A stretch of 53,511 nucleotides of DNA from Dolichospermum sp. ST_sed8 (GTDB lineage: Bacteria; Cyanobacteriota; Cyanobacteriia; Cyanobacteriales; Nostocaceae), in NCBI GenBank assembly GCA_028658405.1, contig JAKOGY010000006.1, positions 1 to 53,511 of the forward strand, given 5' to 3'. The position numbers were made by a program, and so were the translations under genes. The notes under the pieces are model-generated. The model saw nothing but the letters and a program-made list of their open reading frames with translations. It was not told the DNA's origin and ran no database searches. Position 1 is the stretch's first letter. The number at the start of each line of letters is the position of its first letter. Below, in pieces: positions 26,316 to 33,907 of the stretch.

Positions 26316-26927
26316 TTAAATACCTAAAGCTCTCCGAGTTTGATAACCAACAACGCCATCTACACGTAGTCCGTTACGTCTTTGGAAGTGACGAATTGAG
26401 TTAATGGTTCGTGAGCCGTAAACACCATCAACTCTAATACCTAAAGCTCTTTGGATTTCTCTGACTCGTTCACCTCTTGAGCCGTATCCTACTTTTACCC
26501 TACCACCAACACCGTATCCAGAACGATATCTGTGGTGAGAACGACCAGGAGTGTTACCAATCCATCTTTCAGCAGCATAGTATCCTCGGTAACGTCCCGA
26601 AGAAATTCTGGCAAATCCATTTCTCACACTACCAGTTTCACCAACGTATGAACCATTGCGGACACAAGCTACAGATGAATTTTCAGTGCTAGGTCCTGTG
26701 CGAAGATAAAGACAACTTCCATTAGTGCGGACATATTCTGCGGAAGCAAACTGCATTTGAGCAACTGTAGCTAGTAATATAGTCACGCCAGTCAAGGTTA
26801 ACCATGCAGAAGATTTAAAAATTTTCCGCCAATTAAATGACGATTTAGAAAAATCTAATGCAAAAATTTCATTTGGTAGTTCATCTTCTATATACATATA
26901 TGAATAAGCCAAATATTCCATAATCAC
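26316..26927 (-). CDS. Exported SH3/peptidoglycan-binding protein
   Basis: 203 residues. A ~40-residue polar leader precedes a hydrophobic segment (SSAWLTLTGVTILLATVAQM) ending at ASA, so it is either a signal anchor or a long signal peptide. Next comes a bacterial SH3-like region (YVRTNGSCLYLRTGPSTENS; VACVRNGSYV) with two Cys, then a Gly/Arg/Tyr-rich linker, and a C-terminal PG_binding_1 domain (VREIQRALGIRVDGVYGSRT; IRHFQRRNGLRVDGVVG). It probably attaches to the cell wall; no catalytic domain is present. Confidence 0.8.
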   Translation of the reverse strand: MIMEYLAYSYMYIEDELPNEIFALDFSKSSFNWRKIFKSSAWLTLTGVTILLATVAQMQFASAEYVRTNGSCLYLRTGPSTENSSVACVRNGSYVGETGSVRNGFARISSGRYRGYYAAERWIGNTPGRSHHRYRSGYGVGGRVKVGYGSRGERVREIQRALGIRVDGVYGSRTINSIRHFQRRNGLRVDGVVGYQTRRALGI

Positions 26928-27089
26928 CTGCTCCTTTATATGAATTTTTGCGATACTTTTGTCTAGTTCTGATCTTCATTGATTTTATACTTATTCAGGA
27001 TAATATGTTGGCTACTATATTCCGCCATTTGAACTGTCACATCAGGTATTTGTAATGAAATCATCAATTACTCATGATGGTGAGTAGTT

Positions 27090-27932
27090 TTATTTCCCTA
27101 AACCATGAGAAGTGAGAAAACTATCAGCCCGAATTGGACTACCATTGCGCCAAATTTCTATTTTTTCTGGACTGATTAAGTAGGAAAAAGTACCGTTATC
27201 TGCCTGATATTTGTTATTATCAACTTTCCAAGCTAGAAGTTTTAAAATTTGATTTGGTTCTTGTTTCAATTTCCCCAAATAAAATAACTGACCATTTTCT
27301 TCACAAACTTTGATACTGACTGTTGCTGTCTCTCCTGTCATAATTATAGTCCCCTTGCAATCAGTATTATTACTTATAGGTAAAACTTGTTTTGGAGTTG
27401 GGATAACTGGTTGATTTACTGGTGTTTTCGCAATGATGGCGGACTGTAATAAACTAATAGGATTAATAGCTAAACGACCATCTGCATAAAATTCAAAATG
27501 CAAATGAGGGGCGGTGCTATTGCCTGTTGAACCCATTTCGGCAATAATTTGACCTTGTTTGACCTGTTGACCTTTACTGACTAATAAACGGCTATTGTGT
27601 CCGTAAACCGTCACATTGCCATTAAAATGTTTAATTTCAATAAAATTGCCTAATCCCCAATCATCCCAACCAGCTTTCACGACTGTACCAGCAGCAGCAG
27701 CCAAAATTGGAGTCCCTTTTGCACCAGCAATATCAATTCCCTCATGTTTATACTTAATGAAACCTTGAGAAAGTACCCCTTGAGCAGGCCAAATTAAGTT
27801 AGTCGTAGCTGGGGGGTTAATTAGAGAAACTGTCTGAGTTAAAGCTGGGGAAACTATATTTAACACTAAAGAGCAGGACATGACAGCCATCAAAGCGTAA
27901 TTACAAAAGCGGTAGATATTAACTTTTTTCAT
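27090..27932 (-). CDS. M23-family peptidoglycan endopeptidase
   Basis: 280 residues with a signal peptide (MKKVNIYRFCNYALMAVMSC start, hydrophobic to ~25). The LytM/M23 domain covers ~50-165 with zinc ligands visible in KHEGIDIAG (His and Asp) and PHLHFEF, plus the VYGHNS segment. The remaining C-terminal ~100 residues (with two Cys) are strand-rich and not recognised. It cuts or binds peptidoglycan cross-links outside the inner membrane. The neighbouring gene at 26316 also binds peptidoglycan, but the ~160-base gap argues against an operon. Confidence 0.85.
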   Translation of the reverse strand: MKKVNIYRFCNYALMAVMSCSLVLNIVSPALTQTVSLINPPATTNLIWPAQGVLSQGFIKYKHEGIDIAGAKGTPILAAAAGTVVKAGWDDWGLGNFIEIKHFNGNVTVYGHNSRLLVSKGQQVKQGQIIAEMGSTGNSTAPHLHFEFYADGRLAINPISLLQSAIIAKTPVNQPVIPTPKQVLPISNNTDCKGTIIMTGETATVSIKVCEENGQLFYLGKLKQEPNQILKLLAWKVDNNKYQADNGTFSYLISPEKIEIWRNGSPIRADSFLTSHGLGK

Positions 27933-28143
27933 CAGTTTCTAGCCTAATAATTGCTATAGCAGCGAAAAGGAAGTCAAAGCCGACTACTGTAAATAGAGAA
28001 ATGCTATAGTTAATTGCTATTTCAGTCTCAAATGTGTCACATCAGGACAATTAGCTGGTTAAATTTACAACTCGTGTAAATTTACTATTTCCCAAACCTC
28101 TTTTCTTGTCATTAGGATAATTTTCAACGCTAACTAAACCTGA

Positions 28144-29778
28144 TTAAGCTGAAACAATCAGATTTTCTAAAAAACCTATTTCTAATTCTGATGCAGGTTT
28201 ACCACCACCACCTTCTATTAATTTTAAATATTTTCGCAATAGTTGCTGCATATTGGGAGTCCGATATTGGGGACTAATTTGTAATAAAGCATTTTCCCAA
28301 TGAGTCTTTGTGGGTAAGTGGCCATATTCAGCTAAATAAATAGCTTCTCTGACTAATTTATCTAATTCTGCACCTGAATAACCTGCTGTTTTCTCAACAA
28401 GATGTTCTAATATAGAAGATGGAGTTGGTGGTAATTTATAAGCGGTAGTGCGTTTTTGTAGAATTTGATATCTTTCTTCAGTATTAGGAGGCATAACTAT
28501 AAAGATTTCATCAAAACGACCAGCACGAAACAATTCCGGGGGTAATTTTTCTCTATCATTAGAAGTGGCGATGAAAAAAATCGGATATTCGTGATCATTT
28601 AACCAGGATAAAAATGTCCCAAACTGTCTGGTACTAACTCCTGAACTATCACCTCCCACACCTGCAAAAGCCTTTTCGATTTCATCCATAAATAGGATAT
28701 TTGGGGCTGAGGCTTCGATGGCTCTGAGGGCTTGAAAAGTATTACTTTCGGATTCTCCTACCCAGCGAGATTGTAACCGAGCAATTTCAAAATTAATCTG
28801 GGGTACGTGCCATTCTTGGGCGATCGCTCTGGCAATAAAAGTTTTTCCACAACCAGGGAAACCTTCGAGTAAAATAGCCCGAGGACGTAATTCTGGTTGG
28901 CCATCTTGAGCAAACCAACACTCACGACTATATATCCATTCTTTAACTTTAGTTAATCCTCCCACATCTCTCAAACCTTGACCAGAGGGAGCATAATATT
29001 CTAAAACTCCAGTTTTTCTAAGTTCCTGTTTTTTGGCTTCTAATAATAACTGTCCAGCCGCTTCTGGATCTGTCCACAAATTCCGAGATGTTGATAATTT
29101 AGCAGCTTGAATTGCCGCTTGTAAAGGCATTCCTTGAGCTTGTTCTGCTAATCTCCCAGCATCTGCTTCTGTTAACCCATATTTTTCTACAGCCACACTA
29201 AAAACATCTTCATAAAGTTCTGCTTCCACAGGTAAAGGTAAATCTATAATATGTACCATATTTCGCAAAATAGTCGGAATAGTCCAATCTGAACCAATCA
29301 TAATTAAAGACATTCTTACCGAAGGTCTTTTCTGGTCTATTAGTAATATTAATTCTTTCAATTTTCGAGCTATTAAATGATCATCAGGACGCAATAAAAC
29401 AGACCAATCTGGCAATAAAAAAGTATGTTGTCTTTGCAGATTTTTACTAACTTGATCTTGTAAACGATGTTGGAGAATATCTAAAGATTGTAAAATTGGA
29501 TTACCATTTATATCAATAGCATTACCCAATCTTTGCCATTGTGCTTGATTTGCAGAACCAGCAGTTTCTAATCTTTGTTTAAAACCGTCTGTACTATTCC
29601 ATTGTGCTAATTCTCCATCTTGAATATCTGCATTATTCAAAATTGCTAAATGAGCATCTATTATACAACGAATAGCGCGATTTTCTTCTGATGATCTCAA
29701 AAAAATTAACGGATAACGAGATTTTAATAAATCCTGTAATTCTTGCTGACATTTATCATAAGGTAATTCCGGCTTCAT
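28144..29778 (-). CDS. Ycf46-like AAA+ ATPase
   Basis: 544 residues. The N-terminal region starts LLKSRYPLIFLRSSEENRAI, resembling the N-terminal domain of Ycf46-type proteins of cyanobacteria and plastids. The AAA+ module has LLEGFPGCGKTFIARAIA (Walker A), NILFMDEIEKAF (Walker B), FIATSND (sensor 1) and LFRAGRFDEIF (arginine finger region), followed by a helical lid. It lies 14 bases downstream of the gene at 29793, so the two form a pair. The substrate is unknown; in cyanobacteria Ycf46 has been linked to CO2 use. Confidence 0.8.
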   Translation of the reverse strand: MKPELPYDKCQQELQDLLKSRYPLIFLRSSEENRAIRCIIDAHLAILNNADIQDGELAQWNSTDGFKQRLETAGSANQAQWQRLGNAIDINGNPILQSLDILQHRLQDQVSKNLQRQHTFLLPDWSVLLRPDDHLIARKLKELILLIDQKRPSVRMSLIMIGSDWTIPTILRNMVHIIDLPLPVEAELYEDVFSVAVEKYGLTEADAGRLAEQAQGMPLQAAIQAAKLSTSRNLWTDPEAAGQLLLEAKKQELRKTGVLEYYAPSGQGLRDVGGLTKVKEWIYSRECWFAQDGQPELRPRAILLEGFPGCGKTFIARAIAQEWHVPQINFEIARLQSRWVGESESNTFQALRAIEASAPNILFMDEIEKAFAGVGGDSSGVSTRQFGTFLSWLNDHEYPIFFIATSNDREKLPPELFRAGRFDEIFIVMPPNTEERYQILQKRTTAYKLPPTPSSILEHLVEKTAGYSGAELDKLVREAIYLAEYGHLPTKTHWENALLQISPQYRTPNMQQLLRKYLKLIEGGGGKPASELEIGFLENLIVSA

Positions 29779-29792
29779 ATTTTTTAACGTCC

Positions 29793-30302
29793 TTAAAAAT
29801 CAGCTTTGTTAGTATTAGTCCGAATATCTGCAACTATTTCCGTTGTTTTTTCTGTATTAATATTAGGAGAATTTTCAACTTTATTGGTAGAGCTATTTAC
29901 AGTTTTTATTTCGGAAGTTGGAGTTACTACTGGACGGAGAGGTTTTTTAGCAGGAGCAACAATAGGATTATTTAAATTATTAACAGAAACAGGATTATTA
30001 ATGGGAATTACAGGTTGAATAGGAATAGAAGCATCAAGAGGCAAATCTAAAGTTACAATAGTACGATGACGACCGACTTTAATATCCGCAATCCAATTAG
30101 AAATTATCGCAGTTAAATTTTCGGAAGTTAACATTCTAGCTGATTGTTGTTCAATAGTTTGACTAATCAGAGAACGATGATTCTCTTGACGAAAATAATC
30201 TTCAGGATAACTTTCATATAATGTACTCAAACTAATAGAATAACTAATTTCCTTATTTCCTGCTTGTGGTATTCTGACAATTAGAGTATATTCAGACATC
30301 AT
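29793..30302 (-). CDS. Partner protein of the AAA+ ATPase, function unknown
   Basis: About 170 residues from MMSEYTLIVRIPQAG; an in-frame Met at 30356 would add 18 residues and run into the divergent gene, so 30302 (or 30299) is preferred. The N-terminal half is a folded-looking domain (IVRIPQAGNKEISYSISLST; MLTSENLTAIISNWIADIKV). The C-terminal half is a disordered Pro/Asn/Thr-rich tail. It is just upstream of the AAA+ gene and may be a substrate adaptor. No family recognised. Confidence 0.6.
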   Translation of the reverse strand: MMSEYTLIVRIPQAGNKEISYSISLSTLYESYPEDYFRQENHRSLISQTIEQQSARMLTSENLTAIISNWIADIKVGRHRTIVTLDLPLDASIPIQPVIPINNPVSVNNLNNPIVAPAKKPLRPVVTPTSEIKTVNSSTNKVENSPNINTEKTTEIVADIRTNTNKADF

Positions 30303-30332
30303 GAAAACACTATTATTAATTATGGATTTTGT

Positions 30333-31271
30333 ATGACGAGAGAAGCCCATGACCAATTTGCAAAAGAATATCTAGAGGAATTATTAAAACCTTTAGGTCA
30401 AGTAGATATTGGTAAAGACGTAAAAAGCGAAGTTAGAGAAATAGATATTTGGTTTATTCCCAATCCATCAAAACCTGTAACTTCTGATTTAGGATTATTA
30501 GCAAAAATGGCAGTTACAAGCTGTCTATTTGAACCTTTTCGTAATCCTCCCAATGAAATGACAATTAGAAGTTGTATGTCAAAATTATACAGCCTTCATG
30601 AAGAATTATTTCGACAAGCAAAAAGAGAAAATCGGCGACTAATGGAAACCGAGTTCCCTGTTTTATGGATTTTAACACCAACCTGCTCAAAAAATAAACT
30701 AGATGGATTTAGAGCTACACTCAAAGATAATTGGGAAACAGGAGTTTATTTTCTAGGAGAATCGCATAAAACCGCAATTGTAGCAATTAACCAATTACCC
30801 AAAAATCAGGATACACTATGGTTAAGGGTGTTAGGTAATGGGGAAACCCAAAAACAAGCAGTACAAGAACTGATCACAGTTTCCACGCAAAACCAGCGTA
30901 ATTATCTACTGGAAATTTTAGCATCTTGGCGTAAAAATATAGAGATTAACACTAATATCAACGATGAAGATAGGGAGTTGATTATGACTTTATCACCAGC
31001 ATATCTCAAACAACGCGAGGAATGGCGACAAGAGGGACTGCAAACGGGACTGCAAACGGGACTGCAAACGGGATTGCAAACGGGAAGACAAGAAGAATTA
31101 CGGTTAATAGTAGGAAGTTTACTAACAGCACGTTTTGGTAATTTAGATGAGAAATTATCTGCTGTTGTTACTCCTATTATGGAACTTTCTCTCACAGAAA
31201 GAACTGATTTATTACTCAATTTATCTCAGTTGTCTCGTGAGGAATTATTAGCCAAATTCCCCATTAATTAA
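30333..31271 (+). CDS. Rpn/PD-(D/E)XK-type nuclease-like protein with DUF4351 tail
   Basis: 312 residues. The N-terminus (AHDQFAKEYLEELLKPLG; VREIDIWFIPNP) resembles the nuclease-like domain of Rpn or putative transposase proteins, common in multiple copies in cyanobacteria. Near residue 235 is a run EGLQTGLQTGLQTG made by four 12-base DNA repeats. The C-terminal ~65 residues (SLLTARFGNLDEKLSAVV; SREELLAKF) match the DUF4351 pattern. The start lies only ~30 bases from the divergent gene start. Activity is unproven. Confidence 0.7.
   Translation: MTREAHDQFAKEYLEELLKPLGQVDIGKDVKSEVREIDIWFIPNPSKPVTSDLGLLAKMAVTSCLFEPFRNPPNEMTIRSCMSKLYSLHEELFRQAKRENRRLMETEFPVLWILTPTCSKNKLDGFRATLKDNWETGVYFLGESHKTAIVAINQLPKNQDTLWLRVLGNGETQKQAVQELITVSTQNQRNYLLEILASWRKNIEINTNINDEDRELIMTLSPAYLKQREEWRQEGLQTGLQTGLQTGLQTGRQEELRLIVGSLLTARFGNLDEKLSAVVTPIMELSLTERTDLLLNLSQLSREELLAKFPIN
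31034..31081 (+). repeat. Four 12-base tandem repeats inside a gene
   Basis: The unit gggactgcaaac occurs three times, and gggattgcaaac once, encoding the LQTG run in the Rpn-like protein. Being a multiple of three, copy-number change keeps the frame and only alters linker length. Confidence 0.85.
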
Positions 31272-31284
31272 CCCGTTTTCGTAG

Positions 31285-31370
31285 GTTGGGTTAAGCAAAG
31301 CGCAACCCAACTTAACAACCAACCTCTCACATCCTTCAGATCCCCGACTTCTCTAAGAAGTCGGGGATCT
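31285..31370. terminator. Two stem-loops between convergent genes
   Basis: gttgggtt/aacccaac (31285-31311) is followed by a perfect 15-base stem agatccccgacttct with its complement (31338-31370, loop CTA). Both are dispersed repeat motifs of cyanobacteria. The second, with a T/C-rich flank to 31387, could end transcription from either side of the convergent pair. Confidence 0.55.
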
Positions 31371-31396
31371 TCTCTTTTCTCTTTATTTGATTAAAG

Positions 31397-32797
31397 CTAA
31401 ATCCATCGGTCAGCTTCTGTTTTAAGTTGTTGACTCCAACGTTTAAACCAGAGTATAGCACCTCCTGAAATACCTAAAGTTAATATTAATATAAGTAACC
31501 TATCTGGGATCAAAGGTAATTTATAAAAAGATATATTTGGCATTCTTATTTTAACAGGTTCAGCATTAATATTTAGTTCTCGATTAGAGGAATTAACACT
31601 AACTTGCACTTGATATTCTTCTGCTGGTGCTGCATTTGGTTGAATATATTGCAATTCATATTCTCGTAATGCTTTAAAAAAGGTTTCTAAACTATTGACG
31701 GCTTCATTTGCATCTTGCGGAAATTTACTAATACCCCCGGTTAATTCAGCAATTTGTTTTAATCTTGGTTGATCAACAATATAGTTGAATATGTCCCCAG
31801 AGGGAAGTTTACACGATTGAATTAAATCAACTGCTTCTTTTTTCTCTAACCAACTATTAGGAATATTGCAATTAGTAGCACGATTTCTTAACTGTTTTAA
31901 AGACTCTCCATAACCTAAAGTGTAAACTCTGACTGTCGGATATTTTTTAAAGACTTTTTCTAAATTAGCAAATTGTTGATCTTCTGTTTTCCGTTTACTG
32001 TTGTGATAACCATCAGATAATAACATTACCGCTAATTTAGGCGGAATTTGTGGTTCATCTTTTCTCAAGTCATTGCTACTATTTGCTTGTCTTGTCAATT
32101 CTTCGGAGTTATCACCTAAATATTTGACTGCTTCTTTCAAAGGATTATATAAATTAGTGCCAGCGTTAGTGGGAGAAGATGCTAAGTCTGCTACTCTTTT
32201 ATCTAAATCTGGTGAATCTGCTGGTAGGAAATTTTTAGCAATAATTTCTTGGTTAACCTCATAATTATCTTTAGCAATCTGTGATTCTCCAAAGGGTACT
32301 AAAGAAATATGTACAGGTAAATTTTTCTCGCGGACTAATTTAATAAATCCTTTAATAGCCAGAATAGCGCCATCTATTTTTTTGACTCCACTAGCATCTT
32401 TTTTTCTCATGCTTCCACTCATATCTAAAAGAATGACGACATAAGCAGGATCTGATGTTAATTGTTCTCCCGGTGGAATTAATCTAAATTTTGTCACTTC
32501 TGCAAAGTTGAGATTAATAGGAGTATCTTGACTTTTGGCGATAATTCTCGCCGTTTGTAATTTGAATTCAGATTTTTGTAATCCCTCAATAGGAATATTG
32601 TTATCATTAACAACTTTAACTTTTAAGGTGACAATATCAGCATCAGTAGGACGGGGAGATACTTCAATTTTGGAATTAGCAAAAACTGGTAATGGTAAAA
32701 AGCCTAGTAAAAGAGTAACAATTCCTAATTTAAGCTTGGGGGTCAAGTAAGCGATTATAGAAAATGAATCTGTAGAATTTTTCTTCATTATTTTCAT
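31397..32797 (-). CDS. Exported vWA-domain protein of the GTPase cluster
   Basis: 466 residues. Signal peptide (KLKLGIVTLLLGFLPLPVFA), a short strand-rich domain, then a von Willebrand A domain with an intact metal site VILLDMSGS and the later LLSDGYHNS and VYTLGYG segments. A C-terminal membrane anchor (LLILILTLGISGGAILWF) is followed by a basic tail. The vWA part would lie outside the cytoplasmic membrane. It is the last gene of the minus-strand cluster and its start overlaps the preceding FHA-like gene by 68 bases, so expression is coupled. Confidence 0.8.
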   Translation of the reverse strand: MKIMKKNSTDSFSIIAYLTPKLKLGIVTLLLGFLPLPVFANSKIEVSPRPTDADIVTLKVKVVNDNNIPIEGLQKSEFKLQTARIIAKSQDTPINLNFAEVTKFRLIPPGEQLTSDPAYVVILLDMSGSMRKKDASGVKKIDGAILAIKGFIKLVREKNLPVHISLVPFGESQIAKDNYEVNQEIIAKNFLPADSPDLDKRVADLASSPTNAGTNLYNPLKEAVKYLGDNSEELTRQANSSNDLRKDEPQIPPKLAVMLLSDGYHNSKRKTEDQQFANLEKVFKKYPTVRVYTLGYGESLKQLRNRATNCNIPNSWLEKKEAVDLIQSCKLPSGDIFNYIVDQPRLKQIAELTGGISKFPQDANEAVNSLETFFKALREYELQYIQPNAAPAEEYQVQVSVNSSNRELNINAEPVKIRMPNISFYKLPLIPDRLLILILTLGISGGAILWFKRWSQQLKTEADRWI

Positions 32798-33869
32798 GAT
32801 AAAGTGTCAAAATTTGATTATGTTTGAGGGTGGTAGTTTTATTTTCTGGTAAAAATCTTTGTTGGATTTTTACAGATTCTTCTGCTAAACAACGAATAAT
32901 TACATTATCGGAATTTACCTGTAAAGAAGCACATTCTTCTGGTAAATGAGGGATATAAATATCTGCTGTATCACCAGAACCAATGATTATGAGTTTATTA
33001 GTTTTTTCTGGTAATTGAATAGATACTCCTTCCTCAATATGTTTGTAATCATTATCAGGAATATATTTGAGCGATTGATTATTTAATGTTGGTCGCAGTA
33101 TTTGTGTAGGAGTATTACTATCAACTTGTAATTGAGTAGTTGCTGAAGATTTTCTAGTGCGTTTTTTTGTGGCTTCAAATCCTGTACCTGCTCTCAATGC
33201 TACTTGATAACTGGGTTTGGCTGCAAAGCATAAAGATAAACCTAATAAACCACCAAATAAGAAGAAACCAAAGGGTTCTTGATATTGACCTAATGCTGTA
33301 TTTACACTTTCGCAAAAACTAGCTGCTAATAGTCCTGAACCAGCACCAAAACCTGTACTTTGAAGAATACGTTGTTTGACTCTATCTGCTGTTCCTTCAA
33401 TACTTCGCCAACTCCAACTAATACTTTCAGCTAAACCAGCAAATGCACCAATGATGATCCAAGAAATGATTCTGACTGAACCACCTGACCAGTTACTTGC
33501 TAGTAGCATCCAGTTAAAAATACCCAGAACTAAACCTATTAATGCACCGACAATAAACACTTTTTTAAAAAATGTCCGAGTCAGGAATCGCCAATTAGCT
33601 TTATAGCGAGTAGGGTTACTGATGAAAGTTTCTGCTATGATCATGCCACTTGTAATACAGGGAGTGACAATTATTAATAAGATTATGTAGGGAGGAATGC
33701 TAAATTCTTTAGGTACAAATAGCATGAAAAAGCCGCCTATTTCTTGCCATAATATTTGACTGATACTCCAGCCTATTAGGGCGGAAACTATGCCGCACAA
33801 GGCGTAAAAACTGGCTCTAATTTGGAGGTTGTTCATAAGTTGTATATAAGAGTAAATATTTATATTCAA
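32730..33869 (-). CDS. Polytopic membrane protein with FHA-like C-terminus
   Basis: 379 residues, probably shorter at the N-terminus (Met at residue 12, MNNLQIRASF). Five to six hydrophobic segments fill residues ~18-225 (ASFYALCGIVSALIGWSI; VFIVGALIGLVLGIFNWML; FGFFLFGGLLGLSLCFAA). After a polar Thr-rich linker, residues ~285-365 look like a forkhead-associated fold (LIIIGSGDTADIYIPHL; TLKHNQILTLYH). FHA domains bind phosphothreonine; no kinase is encoded nearby. It overlaps the downstream vWA gene. Confidence 0.65.
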   Translation of the reverse strand: MNINIYSYIQLMNNLQIRASFYALCGIVSALIGWSISQILWQEIGGFFMLFVPKEFSIPPYIILLIIVTPCITSGMIIAETFISNPTRYKANWRFLTRTFFKKVFIVGALIGLVLGIFNWMLLASNWSGGSVRIISWIIIGAFAGLAESISWSWRSIEGTADRVKQRILQSTGFGAGSGLLAASFCESVNTALGQYQEPFGFFLFGGLLGLSLCFAAKPSYQVALRAGTGFEATKKRTRKSSATTQLQVDSNTPTQILRPTLNNQSLKYIPDNDYKHIEEGVSIQLPEKTNKLIIIGSGDTADIYIPHLPEECASLQVNSDNVIIRCLAEESVKIQQRFLPENKTTTLKHNQILTLYHENNEEKFYRFIFYNRLLDPQA

Positions 33870-33907
33870 GGAGTTTGTTTGGAGTTATTAACTGATGATC
33901 TTTTTGC

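Noticed and set aside
31034-31081. CRISPR-like repeat
   Set aside because: Units are 12 bases, contiguous, in frame and without spacers; no CRISPR array or cas gene was seen anywhere.
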